Origin: Dimorphilus gyrociliatus
Taxonomy: Eukaryota; Annelida; Polychaeta; Dinophilidae
Length of the DNA stretch: 64,000 nt
Assembly: GCA_904063045.1 (NCBI GenBank)
Contig: CAJFCJ010000012.1
Coordinates: 2,046,001 to 2,110,000, forward strand
Direction of reading: 5' to 3'
Part shown: positions 47,760-59,087 of the stretch, piece by piece
Numbering within the stretch: position 1 is the first letter of the stretch
How the letters are laid out: each line of letters opens with the position of its first letter
Translations under genes and position numbers: made by a program
The notes under the pieces: generated by a model
Seen by the model: the letters and a program-made list of their open reading frames with translations, nothing else
Database searches by the model: none
Told to the model about the DNA's origin: nothing

Positions 47760-50700
47760 ATGGATTTGAGCATATCTGGAGTAAAAATATGTTTTCCTGT
47801 GAAACCATATCCATGTCAAATTGCTGTTATGTCAAAAGTTTGTTTTTCTGCAGGATCATATTTTCGTTTTAACCATTACCTTTCTTTTAGATCATTCAAG
47901 CATTGAACAAGCATCAAAATGCTTTAATAGAATCACCAACAGGAACAGGAAAGTCATTAGCTCTTCTCTGCTCTTCTCTTAGTTGGCAAAGACACACTTG
48001 CTCTATCCTTGATAAGGAATATGAGAGAGAGATGGCGAATAATAAATGTCCTGTTCACGAACACAATCATTCTTTCGACGACGACACAGCTGATATCTCG
48101 TTGACTCACACTTCATACACTCCATGTCCTCTTCCTCCACAAGAAATTCCTAGCGCAGAAGAATCTTTAACGAAAGTTTCTTTCTCTAATGTTACATCTG
48201 GGAAGCTTATGATTAATCCATTGAAAACTACTGAACAACAGTTGAACGAAATATCAGTAAATTCTCAGAAAGTCGATGAAACGGTTAAAGTTAACTCTCA
48301 GTTCAAACCTGTCCGTCCTTTTTCATCTCAGAAGCTAGAAGTCAACGCCAGAGAAGCGAATGTAAATAATAAACTGAAACGAGCAGGTAGTTGTGGAAAT
48401 TTTAAAGAATCTCTTTGAATATTTTTGTATTTTTAGCTTGTACCTCTCCAAATGAAAATCATTGCCAAGATTCAACGGCGTCTGAATGCTGCAAAAATAA
48501 GAGAGTGAAACAAGCTAAGGATAATCTTGACATAAATATTCCTCAAGTCGTAGATGATCTCAATGAATCCGCTTCCGTAAGTGTAAATCAAGAAGAGGCT
48601 AATTGTACTTGCGAACAAGTCAAACGGTATTAAATCACATTTCTAAAACCCATATGACATCATTTGAATTCAGTAAAACAGCACCAAAAATCTTCTATTG
48701 CACAAGAACCCATAAACAGATTGCTCAAGTTGTTAAAGAATTGAGAAGGACTGTGTATAAGCAAGCCAAGTATAAACTAATCGAAAACTATTTTTATGCT
48801 ATTATACTATTTCATAACTATTTTAAAGGATGTCAGTCTTAGCAAGCAGGGAACACACATGTATCCATCCTTCAATTAGTAAGAGTAGAACAAAGAATGA
48901 GGAATGCAGAGATTTATTAAGAGTAAAGTTTTAGTTACCCTTTTGATTGAGTAAATTTAGAAAATTCCATTATTTCAGTATGGTGGATGTCCTTACTGGG
49001 ATAAGAGACCAGTCACGCGAGATTCGTTGCATCGAAACGGTTTAGATCTTATTTGGGATGTTGAAGATCTTGTAAAGTTATTGTCCAACCGAAGTTTTAG
49101 AAAATGCCCTTATTTTAGCCTTCGTGACTTAGCTGAATCGGCTGAAATTATCTTCGCTCCTTACAACTATCTAATTGATCCTACGATTAGGAAAGCTGTA
49201 AAAGTTTATTTAAAATAACTTAATAAATGATCTAATAATTATCTTGCTCTTCAGATGAGTATCTCAGTAGAAGATAGTGTTATTATTATTGATGAGGGTC
49301 ATAACATCGAAGACATCTGTAAGGAGTCAGTATCAATGAATATTAAATCATCAGAAATTGCTGACAGTTTAGTTGCATGTGAAAAATTAAGTAAATATGA
49401 TTGTTAATGATGTCAATTTTGTGTTGTAAAAATTTACATTTTTTTTTCAACAGTTGAAACTTACGCCAATTTTAAGTCGGTAAAAAAGAGAAATAAGGAT
49501 AAAAATTTTGATCAGGTTGAATACCTTCGGATGTTGGAAGCTATAAAAGATTTTGTAAGTTTTTTATGAACATTTTTAAAGAAAATCATGTAAAAATTCT
49601 TCTTTTAGTTGATAGCTCTTCAGAGCATTATTAAAAGTCTTACATCGGATCAGCCTGTTAAAGGGTCTCAACTGATATCTTCACTGAATGAACATAATTT
49701 AACCCATGAAAAGCTTACCTCTTTTGAAGTAAAAATTACCTGAGAATGCATCAATCTCTTATCTGATTGTTTTTGTAGACTGTTATAGCTGAAGCAGAAT
49801 CATGCGAAGAAAATATACCTCTTCCACCTGGCTGCTATTCTGTTTTAAGTAAAGCTGCTACTGTTCTAAATATTTTTCATAGTGTTACCATGGAGGATAA
49901 AGAAGTTGCAGACAATTTCAGGTTTGCATTTTGTTTTCTTGGAAAATAAAATAGTTATTTCTAACTATCTATAGATTATTAATTACTTCAATGGAGATTT
50001 CAAATACTGGTCCAGGCCGACGAAGAGAGCGCATGAAGCGTGTAGATGTACTAAATCTATTATGTTTATCTCCATCTGTGGTTTGTGCTTTTGGCATAAA
50101 TTAAATATGACATAAAATTTTATTTCTTAGGCCTTTCAAGATATTGCTAAACCAGCCAGAGCTATTATACTGACAAGTGGAACCTTAACTCCCATGCAAT
50201 CTTTTCAAAGTGAATTAGGCAGCGATTTTCCAGTTACCTTTGAAGGAAATCATGTTATATCACCAAATCAAGTGATTAAATTTTATTACTCTTCATGAGA
50301 AAAGTTTTTAAAATGTCCTTTTAATTTAATGAATAGGCATGGGTTGGTAATATTTGCCACGGAGAGCATGTTCTTCTCAAAGGCGTCTATTCTTCAATTC
50401 GAACAGAAGGCTATATGATGGACGTTGGAAGTATAATTTTAAAGATGTGCCAAGAAGTGCCCTATGGAATTTTGGTATTTTTTCCTAGTTATTCCAGTCT
50501 TCGAAATATGAAGAACCTTTGGGAGGTCATTTATTAAGTTTCTTTGTCTAAGTATTATTAAGCCTGCAAATTTAATAGGAGAGAGGGTTGTTACAAGAAA
50601 TGGCCAATTTTAAACTTGTTGAAATGGAAGCCTCAGAAAGGGGAGAATTTGAGGAAAGCATACAAAATTATTATGACGCAATAGATGAAGCAAAACTATC

Positions 50701-51396
50701 CGCTAAAGGAAGCGCCTGGCCAGAAAACCAAATAACAGGAGCAATCTTTTTTGCTGTAGTAAGAGGCAAGGTATCAGAAGGTATAGATTTCTCGGATGAG
50801 AGAGCAAGGGCAGTTCTTACAATATCGATACCTTATCCAAACTATCAGGATATAAAGGCAATAATTATTTCTTAATACTTATATGTAATAATAAGTGATT
50901 AATACTTTTAGGTGAAACTGAAGCAAGAGCACAATAATATTTATCAGCAATCTAAAAAACTAATCAGTGGTGGTGATTGGTATGAATTTACTGCATTCAG
51001 AGCGTTGAACCAAGCGCTTGGTCGATGTATCCGACATAAGTAAGTTTCTTTTTAAGCCATTGCTGATAAGCTCAGTGACAGAACTTTTTCATAGGAACGA
51101 TTGGGGTATTATGTTAATGGTTGAGATGAGAATTACAGAAGTTCTTCAAAGGAAAGCAAATAGTATGCAATTATCATATAAAATTATCACATTCAAATAT
51201 GTCTTCAAATTATCCCAATTTAGGACTTCCTAGATGGTTTCGATCTCAGGCTCAAACACATGATAGATTCCCGGAGGCTCTGGACTCGATTCAGCATTTT
51301 GTGGCCGAAAGAATGGGTCCAAAGAAGTCAGCAGCACAGGTTAACGAATCATCTGAGATTAAATTCTCCGAAGCAGGCGGGTTCATAGCTGATTGA
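47760..51396 (+). CDS. BRIP1: Fanconi anaemia group J / BRIP1 DNA helicase
   Basis: Seventeen exons in phase, 913 residues: 47760-47837, 47891-48386, 48437-48626, 48674-48754, 48829-48922, 48979-49197, 49255-49390, 49454-49554, 49609-49728, 49779-49921, 49975-50080, 50131-50271, 50337-50525, 50579-50857, 50912-51039, 51095-51162, 51224-51396. Superfamily 2 XPD-like helicase: Q-type GVKICFPVKPYPCQ, Walker A ESPTGTGKS, IFYCTRTHKQIAQV, four Fe-S Cys (HTCIHP, EECRD, GGCPYW, RKCPYF), motif II as DEGH instead of DEAH, LTSGTLTP, RGKVSEGIDFSD, and NQALGRCIRH. It is a 5'-3' helicase acting in crosslink repair and on G-quadruplexes. It stops soon after the helicase core and lacks most of the long C-terminal tail of human FANCJ (1249 residues), including the region that in human binds BRCA1 and MLH1. 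Intron 14 is GC-AG. Confidence 0.93.
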
Positions 51397-51712
51397 TCAA
51401 ATATTTCAAATATCAAACTGATAAGTGATACACATTTGCGTTATTTTTTATGATTCAGTTACCATTATAGATGGAAATAAATTCACAAATCTAAAAATTA
51501 TTGCAAAAGATGAAATAAATTAGTATCCCTTCTTCGAAATAACAAATCAATTTTATTTATTAATAAGAATATATAAAAACATACAATGAGGGAGATTCAT
51601 AAAAATATAAAATGATTCGCATAAAAAATGAGTAAACTTTAATATCTTCAAGTTATTATACCATAAAGCAAGAAAATAATCTATTTGAGTACAAGTTCTC
51701 TAAGGTACACAT
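51397..51712. other. Convergent 3' flanks of BRIP1 and the TMEM179-like gene
   Basis: Short AT-rich spacer holding both 3' ends; no other content seen. Confidence 0.5.
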
Positions 51713-53313
51713 TTATATTATTTGGGGATTTGATCGAGTATATGTTGGTTGCCGCTGTTGTTGTTGAGGATGTTGATATTGTTGTGGTACTTGATGGGGT
51801 GGGGGGGCATACTGGGGTCTTTCTTGATGGGGATGTTGAGCCATTTCGTGGGGAGGAGGTCTGGCATAAGGTTGACGCTGCTGCGGTGGAGGTTGATAAT
51901 ATTGTTGAGGATTTGGGTTTATCGGTCTAAATTGTTGAGGTTGTTTCTCATACTGCTGAATCGGATATTCTTCGTCTTCCTGATCAATGGAACCATGAGG
52001 AAGTCTACGCACAAATTTTGTTGGTCTTTCAGCCACGTCTGCTCTACCAGATGGAAGTGACCTTCCTTGATAAGATGGCGTCATACTCATTTGAGAGCCA
52101 TGGGCTTGAGGAATCGACGATATAGATCGTCCTGTAATTCTTGGAGTCGTTCTGCCAGAGGCCTGTTGACTCATTGTCAATCTGTAGGCTTCTCTAGTTT
52201 CAGGAGTTGGCTTCAATTTTTCTTCAGAGACCTCTAAGCTACATTTTCCACAACAGATGGCACAATTCATCACGAAAAGAATAGCCCAGTTGATAACCAA
52301 AAGCCAAGAAGCAATCTAACATTATTTTTAACAAAATTATCCACATGTTTGAATTACGGAGTTATTTACTTACACAAGCAATTAATATTCCTGGATAAAA
52401 ACCACTACCATTGATACTGTCTCCTCCTCCAAACATTTTCATACGGTCCCATGCTATTCCCGAAGCACAACTATCCATTTGGAAATCCGGATTTTCTTCT
52501 TTTGCCTTAGTTAGTTGTTGACAAAATCTTCCTAATCCAACTGATAGAACAATTGCTGAACCAAGCAGTATCAATAAGGCTATAGTATTAACGAACGTAA
52601 ATACAGGATTCATTCCTCTAATAAGGAAGCGCTCGTGAACATGGTGAGTTAATCTAAAAATTATTATTTTCTTTAGGTGCTGAAAATTTCGAATTAATAT
52701 AAAAACCTTGTATATTTAATTTGCTTCTTTGTTCTTTTATCAGTAATAAAATAAGTGGCTAACGTCATGAAGAAAGCGTAAATGATGGAGATTGCAACAT
52801 TTCCAAAGATAACGTAAGCGCAGGCTCCCTCGGAACGAGACCATAAATGGGTTGCATGCCAAGTAATGTCAGCATATAATGGGCAAATATGATCAAATTG
52901 TTGCTGAAATAATATAAAAATAAGTCTTATCTTAACTTAGAATAACAGATACTTATCCAAGTACTACGATAAGATAAAACTTTTTTATATACAAAGTATA
53001 ACGTAATCAGTAGATTACGAAAGATTTATATCTTTTTTATTGCTGTTAATTATGTATAATTCACAACTAATAGTGAAAATTTTGGGTTTTCGGTGGACAG
53101 GTAAAAAAATTAGACAGGTGAACTTACCACGACTATTCCGACAGGTAAGGCAACAAAAAATCCCAGTGGAACGCTTATAGCGTACAATATAAGTTGAATT
53201 TTGCCAAATGGCCCATCATATTGCATAGAATTAAATGCTCGAACTGATCTCTTTTCTTGCTTTTTTTCTTGTTTAATCTCCTCCTTCGATTTTTCTGCCT
53301 CCTTCAGCGCCAT
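51713..53313 (-). CDS. Tetraspan membrane protein, TMEM179-like, with Gln/Pro-rich tail
   Basis: Four exons in phase: 53128-53313, 52707-52903, 52374-52653, 51713-52315; 421 residues. A charged N-terminus (KEEIKQEKKQEKRS) precedes membrane segment 1 (LILYAISVPLGFFVALPVGIVVV), then a loop (CPLYADITWHATHLWS), segment 2 (AYVIFGNVAISIIYAFFMTL), segment 3 (NTIALLILLGSAIVLSVG), a Cys-bearing loop (FCQQL..DSC), and segment 4 (IASWLLVINWAILFVM). The last two segments resemble TMEM179 (SAIVLSVG..C..; ASWL). The cytosolic tail of about 170 residues is low-complexity Gln/Pro/Tyr-rich. Function unknown; TMEM179 itself is a poorly studied neural membrane protein. Confidence 0.6.
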
Positions 53314-53371
53314 TTTTACCTATTCGAACCTGCGTCTATTGTGCCATCTCGCGCCCAAGGGGAGAATTACA

Positions 53372-53494
53372 ATGGCGTCTGCTGGAAATTTAGAGGGCGC
53401 TGTAGTCACAAAGAACATTAGCAGAGAAAACAAACTTTTTGGCGAACGCTCGAATAGTCGGAAAGAAACTTGCAAGAAAGGTAATATAGAATAA
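53372..53494 (+). CDS. Possible micropeptide or upstream ORF
   Basis: A 40-codon frame with a good start context lies between two divergent genes. It reads MASAGNLEGAVVTKN and then turns basic. A donor-like AAAG|GTAATA lies near its end, but splicing to the exons at 53780 or later meets stops in every case I tried. It could be a leader exon with an upstream ORF. Confidence 0.25.
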   Translation: MASAGNLEGAVVTKNISRENKLFGERSNSRKETCKKGNIE

Positions 53495-53779
53495 GGGTTG
53501 TTAAATTCCAAAGTTAGTTAATAAGTTTAATTTATTAAATAAAATGTTATTTTCTAAAAATAAAAAATAAAAAAGGACTATTTAATATTTAACTAAGAAT
53601 TCTAAAAATATTCTTCGAAAAAAGAACATAACAAAAATGACTAGAAGCTTTTTTCATTATAAACTATTCTTATCATATTTATTATATTGGACATATTTAA
53701 AAATATTTATAAAGTAGGTAGCTTTGTATTTTTACGTTAGGTCTACTTATTTGATAGTTTTAAGCCAGAAGTTCTATGA

Positions 53780-56211
53780 ATGATGGATCGACAGCCTAAG
53801 AATAGTTCGAATAGTATTTTTGTTGAATCTCAGATGAGATTTGATGAAGGGACATCTTCAGCGGCAGACGATTCGAGAGACGAAATGTTTTCTGAAGTAA
53901 TATTTAATTTATTTGCCTTTAAATTTGAATCTTCATAAGTTATCTTTTAGGGGAATGCACAATGTAATAATCTCCCATCAGCTTTCGCTACACCAAAAAA
54001 AGTAAGATATTTGTATTTTTACTCTTTTTATTATTAAATAAACAAACTATTATAATATCGAAGGTTAATGGCACACGATTTTCTATGTTGGCTACCCCAC
54101 AACCTCAACAGACGTCAAGTTCTTCACAGAATTCGATTATACAAGGAGAAATGAGTAAAAGCGTAAAAAAAGGAATGAGCAATATTATTCGATTTATGCA
54201 GAGTTGGGAGAACGAGTAAATTTAAAGTTATATTTAAAAGCAGAGAGATAATTATCATTTCTTTAATATCAGTGATGCAAATATTAAGGGGAAAATTGAT
54301 CGACTTGGCGAAGTATTAACTAAGGTTGGAATGATTTCAACATGAAGTTTATAAATTAGAATTTCTATACTTAATTTTACAATACAGAAACTCCAAGATT
54401 TAGAGAGTAAAATGGACCAAACTACAGATACTTACAAGAAACAGAATAACAGTTAGTAATCGTAAGAAATCGAGCAATATACACTAAAAATATTTTCTAA
54501 TTAGCTAATCAGCAAACATTTCAAGACGTCAAAGAAAGTATTGATATCGTTAGTTAATTATTAGAAATTTAGGTATACTAGACATTTTAAGAGTACGCTT
54601 TGTTTTATTCCAATTAGATAAAAAAAGATATAAAGACAATCTCTCATTTACGGGAGGAAATAGTTCAAGAGGCGAAGGATGAATTGGACAAAGCAGAGAA
54701 AAAAGTAAAAATACAAAGTTGTTTAATTTCGATAAAATGTTAATTGTTATTCATATTAGATTTCGCGAAAAGTTTTTACTGAACTTGAGGATCTACTTAA
54801 TTTGACGAAAAAGGACTTGATGAAATCTATAACTACAAACAATGGAAATTCTTCCGATGATATAAAAGCAACTATTAAGAGCTTGTAATAATTAATACTG
54901 AAAAATAGGCACCAAATATTAATTGAAATTTTTTCAGACTGTCAAGTAGTAATATGAAATATGAAATGGGGCTACAGTCTCTCATTCAAGTTTTCCAGAG
55001 TGCAATATCTCAGGTTTATTAACAATCAAATTTTTCTTGTATAAAATTGAAGTATTATATTTTTGCAATTACAGAGTTTAACTGCCAGTTTTGATAAAAT
55101 ACGAAATTCGTTGACACAAACTGTTACAACTGAGATAAGAAACAAACATAAAAGTATAGAAAATCATTTTACACGTTTAGATTACTCTTTAAACAGTACA
55201 GTTGGGAAATTGGGAGAAGCTCTGCAAAAGTCAAGTTTTTTCGTTGACGTTAAAACTAGTATGTTTTGCTTTCAAATTGAAAAAAAGTAAAAATCAACTG
55301 TTGCTATTAAATTATAGATGATGCATATATAGACAAACCAGAAGAGAGCGACTTGAATAATACAGTAATCAAAATAGAAGAAGAAAGCCCTGAAAAGTAA
55401 CAAAAAATTTTTAAAATAATTATTTATCAATTACCTTTTCTTATTTTTAGATTTAAACCTCAGCTAAACTCCGATTCAAATAAAAACCGTCAATATTGTC
55501 CAGAATATTCGTCAAATCAGATAACAAAGCTACTTGAAGCAAATAATACTGGCGTAAGAGAAAATTCATCAGAAAAGACGATGGAAAATTCGAATTACGC
55601 ATTAAAGGAGACTAGCTGTCAGGGAAATTTAAATGGCATGGTTCCAGAAAGCGAATATGATAGCGATGAGATTGAAAGAATGTCTTTAACTCAATTAAGC
55701 ACTGGAGAGTCCAATAATAAACAAACGGATTCGCCTTTTATTCCAAGCTCTGACTCAGATTTTCAAGCAACACCAGATATCAATACTCCAGATATTTGCC
55801 ATGAGCGAGTTCGATCCCTTCGTTCGAATTTTAGAAAGCCTCGTAATTCAGTCAGCCCCGAATTAAACGAAACTTATTGCCGAAGAAAAAAATCTGACAC
55901 AAAGCAACAAAAAAAGAAAATATCAGAGGTTAGATATAATATTGCAAAAAGGGTAACTGTATGGATTATAAATTATAAAATTAGGGAAAAAGGCAGGATA
56001 TGTCAATATCAAAATCATCTCCTAAATTGAATTCAACAATGATTTCCAGAGTCGAAAAAAGGTATAATATGGCTGATTATTTTTGGTTAATAATATTCGT
56101 AAATTTATTTCTAGAAAATTTTACGATATGAGTGAAGATGAAACTCCTGTTTTTGAGCGCAAGCGAAGAGGACCTATGAAGGCTTATGGAAAAAGAAATC
56201 GTCTTATATAA
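53780..56211 (+). CDS. Coiled-coil protein, candidate Mer2/IHO1-type meiotic factor
   Basis: Fourteen exons in phase: 53780-53896, 53951-54001, 54064-54215, 54273-54324, 54388-54451, 54505-54548, 54618-54704, 54760-54884, 54938-55013, 55075-55258, 55318-55396, 55451-55928, 55985-56061, 56115-56211; 560 residues. A Ser-rich N-terminus carries SIFVESQMRF and FATPKK/MLATPQP motifs. A central helical coiled coil spans about 80-310 (IIRFMQSWENE, LGEVLTKKLQDLESKMDQ, ISHLREEIVQEAKDELDK). A long disordered, acidic then basic tail follows (SDEIERMS, PSSDSDFQATPDIN), ending in the basic DETPVFERKRRGPMKAYGKR. Length, order and the N-terminal SQ-aromatic motif recall mammalian IHO1 (594 residues), which scaffolds meiotic break formation. 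This is a guess from layout. Confidence 0.75.
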
Positions 56212-56274
56212 ATTTTTGTTTATTTTTAAACTGATATTCATTCTTGAACATAAAAAGTATATTATCCGTTAGTT

Positions 56275-58657
56275 CTATTTAACAATGATTGTTCCCTTTT
56301 GACTCCTATTCGAAAAATTGTTGTTTCTGGTACAAGCATAATGATAAACACCAGGCTTTAGTTTTAAAACAATTCCTGGGTAAGACGCCGGGGCATTATT
56401 CAAAAGACTGTTCATTGCTGTTTTCGATTGTACCGATTCAGCCCCACAAACCGAGCTGTTAAAACATTGGTAGTATCCTGATGAGGCAACGTTTAACGAA
56501 ATGTCTGCCGGATTTAAATTTTTGTTGTTGAAATATTTCCAAAGAACAGCAGAATTTTTCCACAAAGTTGAACTTTCATACGACACAGGGAAATTTTCAC
56601 TGCGATCCAAAATTTGAACAAGATTGTTACGATCCGTTCCGGCTGTACCCTGTCCATCGTCACCAGTTTGGCCATCTCCGCCGTCTTTACCATTATTATG
56701 GGTATTAGACCCTGTCCATTGCATATGTATAACATCTTTATTGCTATCAAGCTGTAGAGAGAATATGTTTTATACCAAAGTTTCAATTTTAGAAATTTAT
56801 TGATAGAAACAAACCTCAGCATTGTTGGGTATAAAGTCATACTCAACTGCAGGATACACTTGAACAATGTTTCCTCTTTTACCTCTAACGTTTAAATTGA
56901 CTATTCTTTTATCCAAAAGTTCGGTAGGTCTTTTCTTTAGTAAGAAAGTATGTGATCGGTCCTGGAATGTTCTTCCAAATTGTTGTGTATTTATGGCAAG
57001 ACGTAGGCCTTTTTTTGCCGACGGTATGGAAACAAAAGGGTTGCCCCTAACTGGAGATTTAGACAGACTACCTTTTCCGAGATCATTATATTTCGCATCT
57101 GTTTGATAGGGATCATAATCGTCCGTTGATATATTATATCGAATGCGAAGAACGCAACGTTGAGTAGTTTCGGAAGGAAAGTATGGTATATTCCAAGTAT
57201 AGTTGGAGGGTCTACCCTCCCGACTATTTCCCAAGTGATTTGATCTTGTCCAGGGTGCGTCGAGACATTCTGGCTTCTCTAATGGTACAAGACATTCTTC
57301 TGTTAATGTTTTACGGGTATAAAAGTCTGAAGCATAACCCCAGATGTATTTTTTGTCGAGGCAGTCCTTTTTATTTCGAAGGTTAGTCGCCTTTTCTAAG
57401 AAATTGTGGAACTCAATCCATTTTTGATTGTTACTTTCGCATTCAGCTTTATTATTGAATTGATTATAAAGGTAAATATAGTTTTGATTTACACAAGCTC
57501 CCTTAGGTTTGATATTGTGACTCTCCCTCTGATAAAAGTCGCATCTTTCTCTCGCTTCTGACAAGATGGCTATATCTTTCCAAGGGTTGGGGTGAAAATA
57601 CGGATAATAGTCCCTTTCTTCGGGACATTCATAACCGTATCGGTTGGCTTCCGGATTTTGTCTAGTGCTTACCGAAAAGTCATGATCAAGTTCTTGGTCT
57701 GCAGTGAAGAGGCCATTATTGCGTTTTTTATGAGCGCAATAGTCGTACCACTCGAAAGGTTCGTGAAGTCCTCGATCAGCTTTTTCAGAATTAGCCTTTC
57801 GGGTTTTATATTCCTGTTCAGTTTCAAGTTTATTCGGTGGTGCTTTATAGTCTTGCGTATTTGTTACTTCGCCATTTCGCATCTTGTTTAAGGCTAAAAA
57901 ACACGTTTGTTTAATTAACATTTAATGATTAAATAGTTGATATCTCATTAGTTTAATAAAACTATAATTTAGACATAATTATTTGATTATGAATAGGTTA
58001 TTGTCTAAATGTAAATATAAGCCATAAAAATCCTCTTGATAATATCAGTCAATCGGTTAAAATGGAAGACTGACATTTATACATAATATTTGTTTTCTAA
58101 AGTCATTAATCCACCCACTTACTTGCTGTTTCCGGCTGGCACATGTACTGTAAAACAATATTACAATTTTGTTTATGAGGATCTTTGTCTTCTGAACCTC
58201 CACATCCATGCTGGTTCGTCCACTCTAAAACAAGTTCAGATTTACCAGAATTTGATGTTTTACCACCTTGGAAATGAAACTGATGATAAAAAGGAAATTA
58301 AGTGAAAATCTTTCATATTTCTGTTGAATTGGTTAAAAGACAGATATAGTTTACCATTTCGTACTGCTCTCCAGCTTCACTTCCTTTATCACCAACATTG
58401 TAACCTCCCCTATTGTTGTTCTGATTGTTTAAAAAAACAACAACAAATGATTAGATCATAAATATGGAAGAAAGGTTCCTTTTTCTATACAAATTTTTTA
58501 CCTGAGAATCGAACATTCTATTTGCGTTCTTTCTGGCTGCTGATTTTTCATTCAAACGGTTATTGCTCCCCCTTGAATTGTGGAAATAAACATCGGCGGA
58601 GCATAAATTCAAGGCAAGAATTAGGTGAATACTCGATATAAATTTCGATACTCTCAT
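56275..58657 (-). CDS. DD3-3-like secreted protein
   Basis: Five exons in phase: 58502-58657, 58355-58420, 58123-58279, 56815-57893, 56275-56751; 644 residues. Signal peptide [21 protein letters not shown], then the family hallmark [89 protein letters not shown], and many conserved Cys. The C-terminal part has a Gly/Asp-rich linker ([19 protein letters not shown]) and a copper-protein-like beta sheet ending in [20 protein letters not shown]. The family is named for the Dictyostelium gene DD3-3 and occurs in several invertebrates; its function is not established. It should be extracellular. Confidence 0.85.
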
Positions 58658-58757
58658 AATTTTCTTTTGTTGTGAATATAATTTGTTAGTATCCTCTATA
58701 AATGATTCAGTTGTGGGCCAATTAATTCGCTAAATATCACATATCATGAGTTACGGT

Positions 58758-58766
58758 GTATTTATA
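58758..58766 (-). promoter_or_regulatory. TATA box of the DD3-3-like gene
   Basis: TATAAATAC on the minus strand about 100 bases before the ATG, a normal distance with a 5'UTR of about 70 bases. It is the clearest core promoter element I saw in the window. Confidence 0.5.
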
Positions 58767-58824
58767 GTTATTGCCAATAGGATTCGCGGGTATTCCCTCG
58801 CACGCACCAATGATTCATCGGTTA

Positions 58825-58832
58825 TGACGTCA
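58825..58832. promoter_or_regulatory. Palindromic CRE (TGACGTCA)
   Basis: Perfect CREB/ATF consensus about 60 bases upstream of the TATA box of the DD3-3-like gene, in the sequence ATGACGTCACAC. Position is typical for a proximal element. Confidence 0.5.
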
Positions 58833-59087
58833 CACAATTAAATTAATAGTCATATTTTATTACAACACTTTCTAAACACGTTAATTTTATGGCCGAAATT
58901 TGAATTTGTTTGGTAAATGTTTCTTTCTAATTAGATAACGAATACTACGAATATTTTCTCTGTTTTCTTTGCATATTCAACTAAAAAGTAAAATAATGTT
59001 TTTAAAAGATTTACATAAAAACGAACATAGTACGATTAAGTTTTTAACAAACAGCTACAATTCTATTCTTGAATGTATTAACAGGAG

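Larger units (their letters stand above)
58658..59087. other. DD3-3-like gene promoter region
   Basis: Holds a TATA-like TATAAATAC on the minus strand (58758-58766, about 100 bases from the start codon) and a palindromic CRE (58825-58832). The remainder is the 3' flank of the AP beta gene. No other gene. Confidence 0.55.

Noticed and set aside
49255..49320. DEGH in BRIP1 as proof of a dead helicase
   Set aside because: The Asp, Glu and His that matter for ATP hydrolysis are kept and DEGH occurs in active DinG-type helicases, so it is reported only as a variant.
53372..53494. Using this frame as exon 1 of the coiled-coil gene
   Set aside because: Every acceptor I tried downstream (53770s, 53951, 54064) gives an early stop in the required phase.
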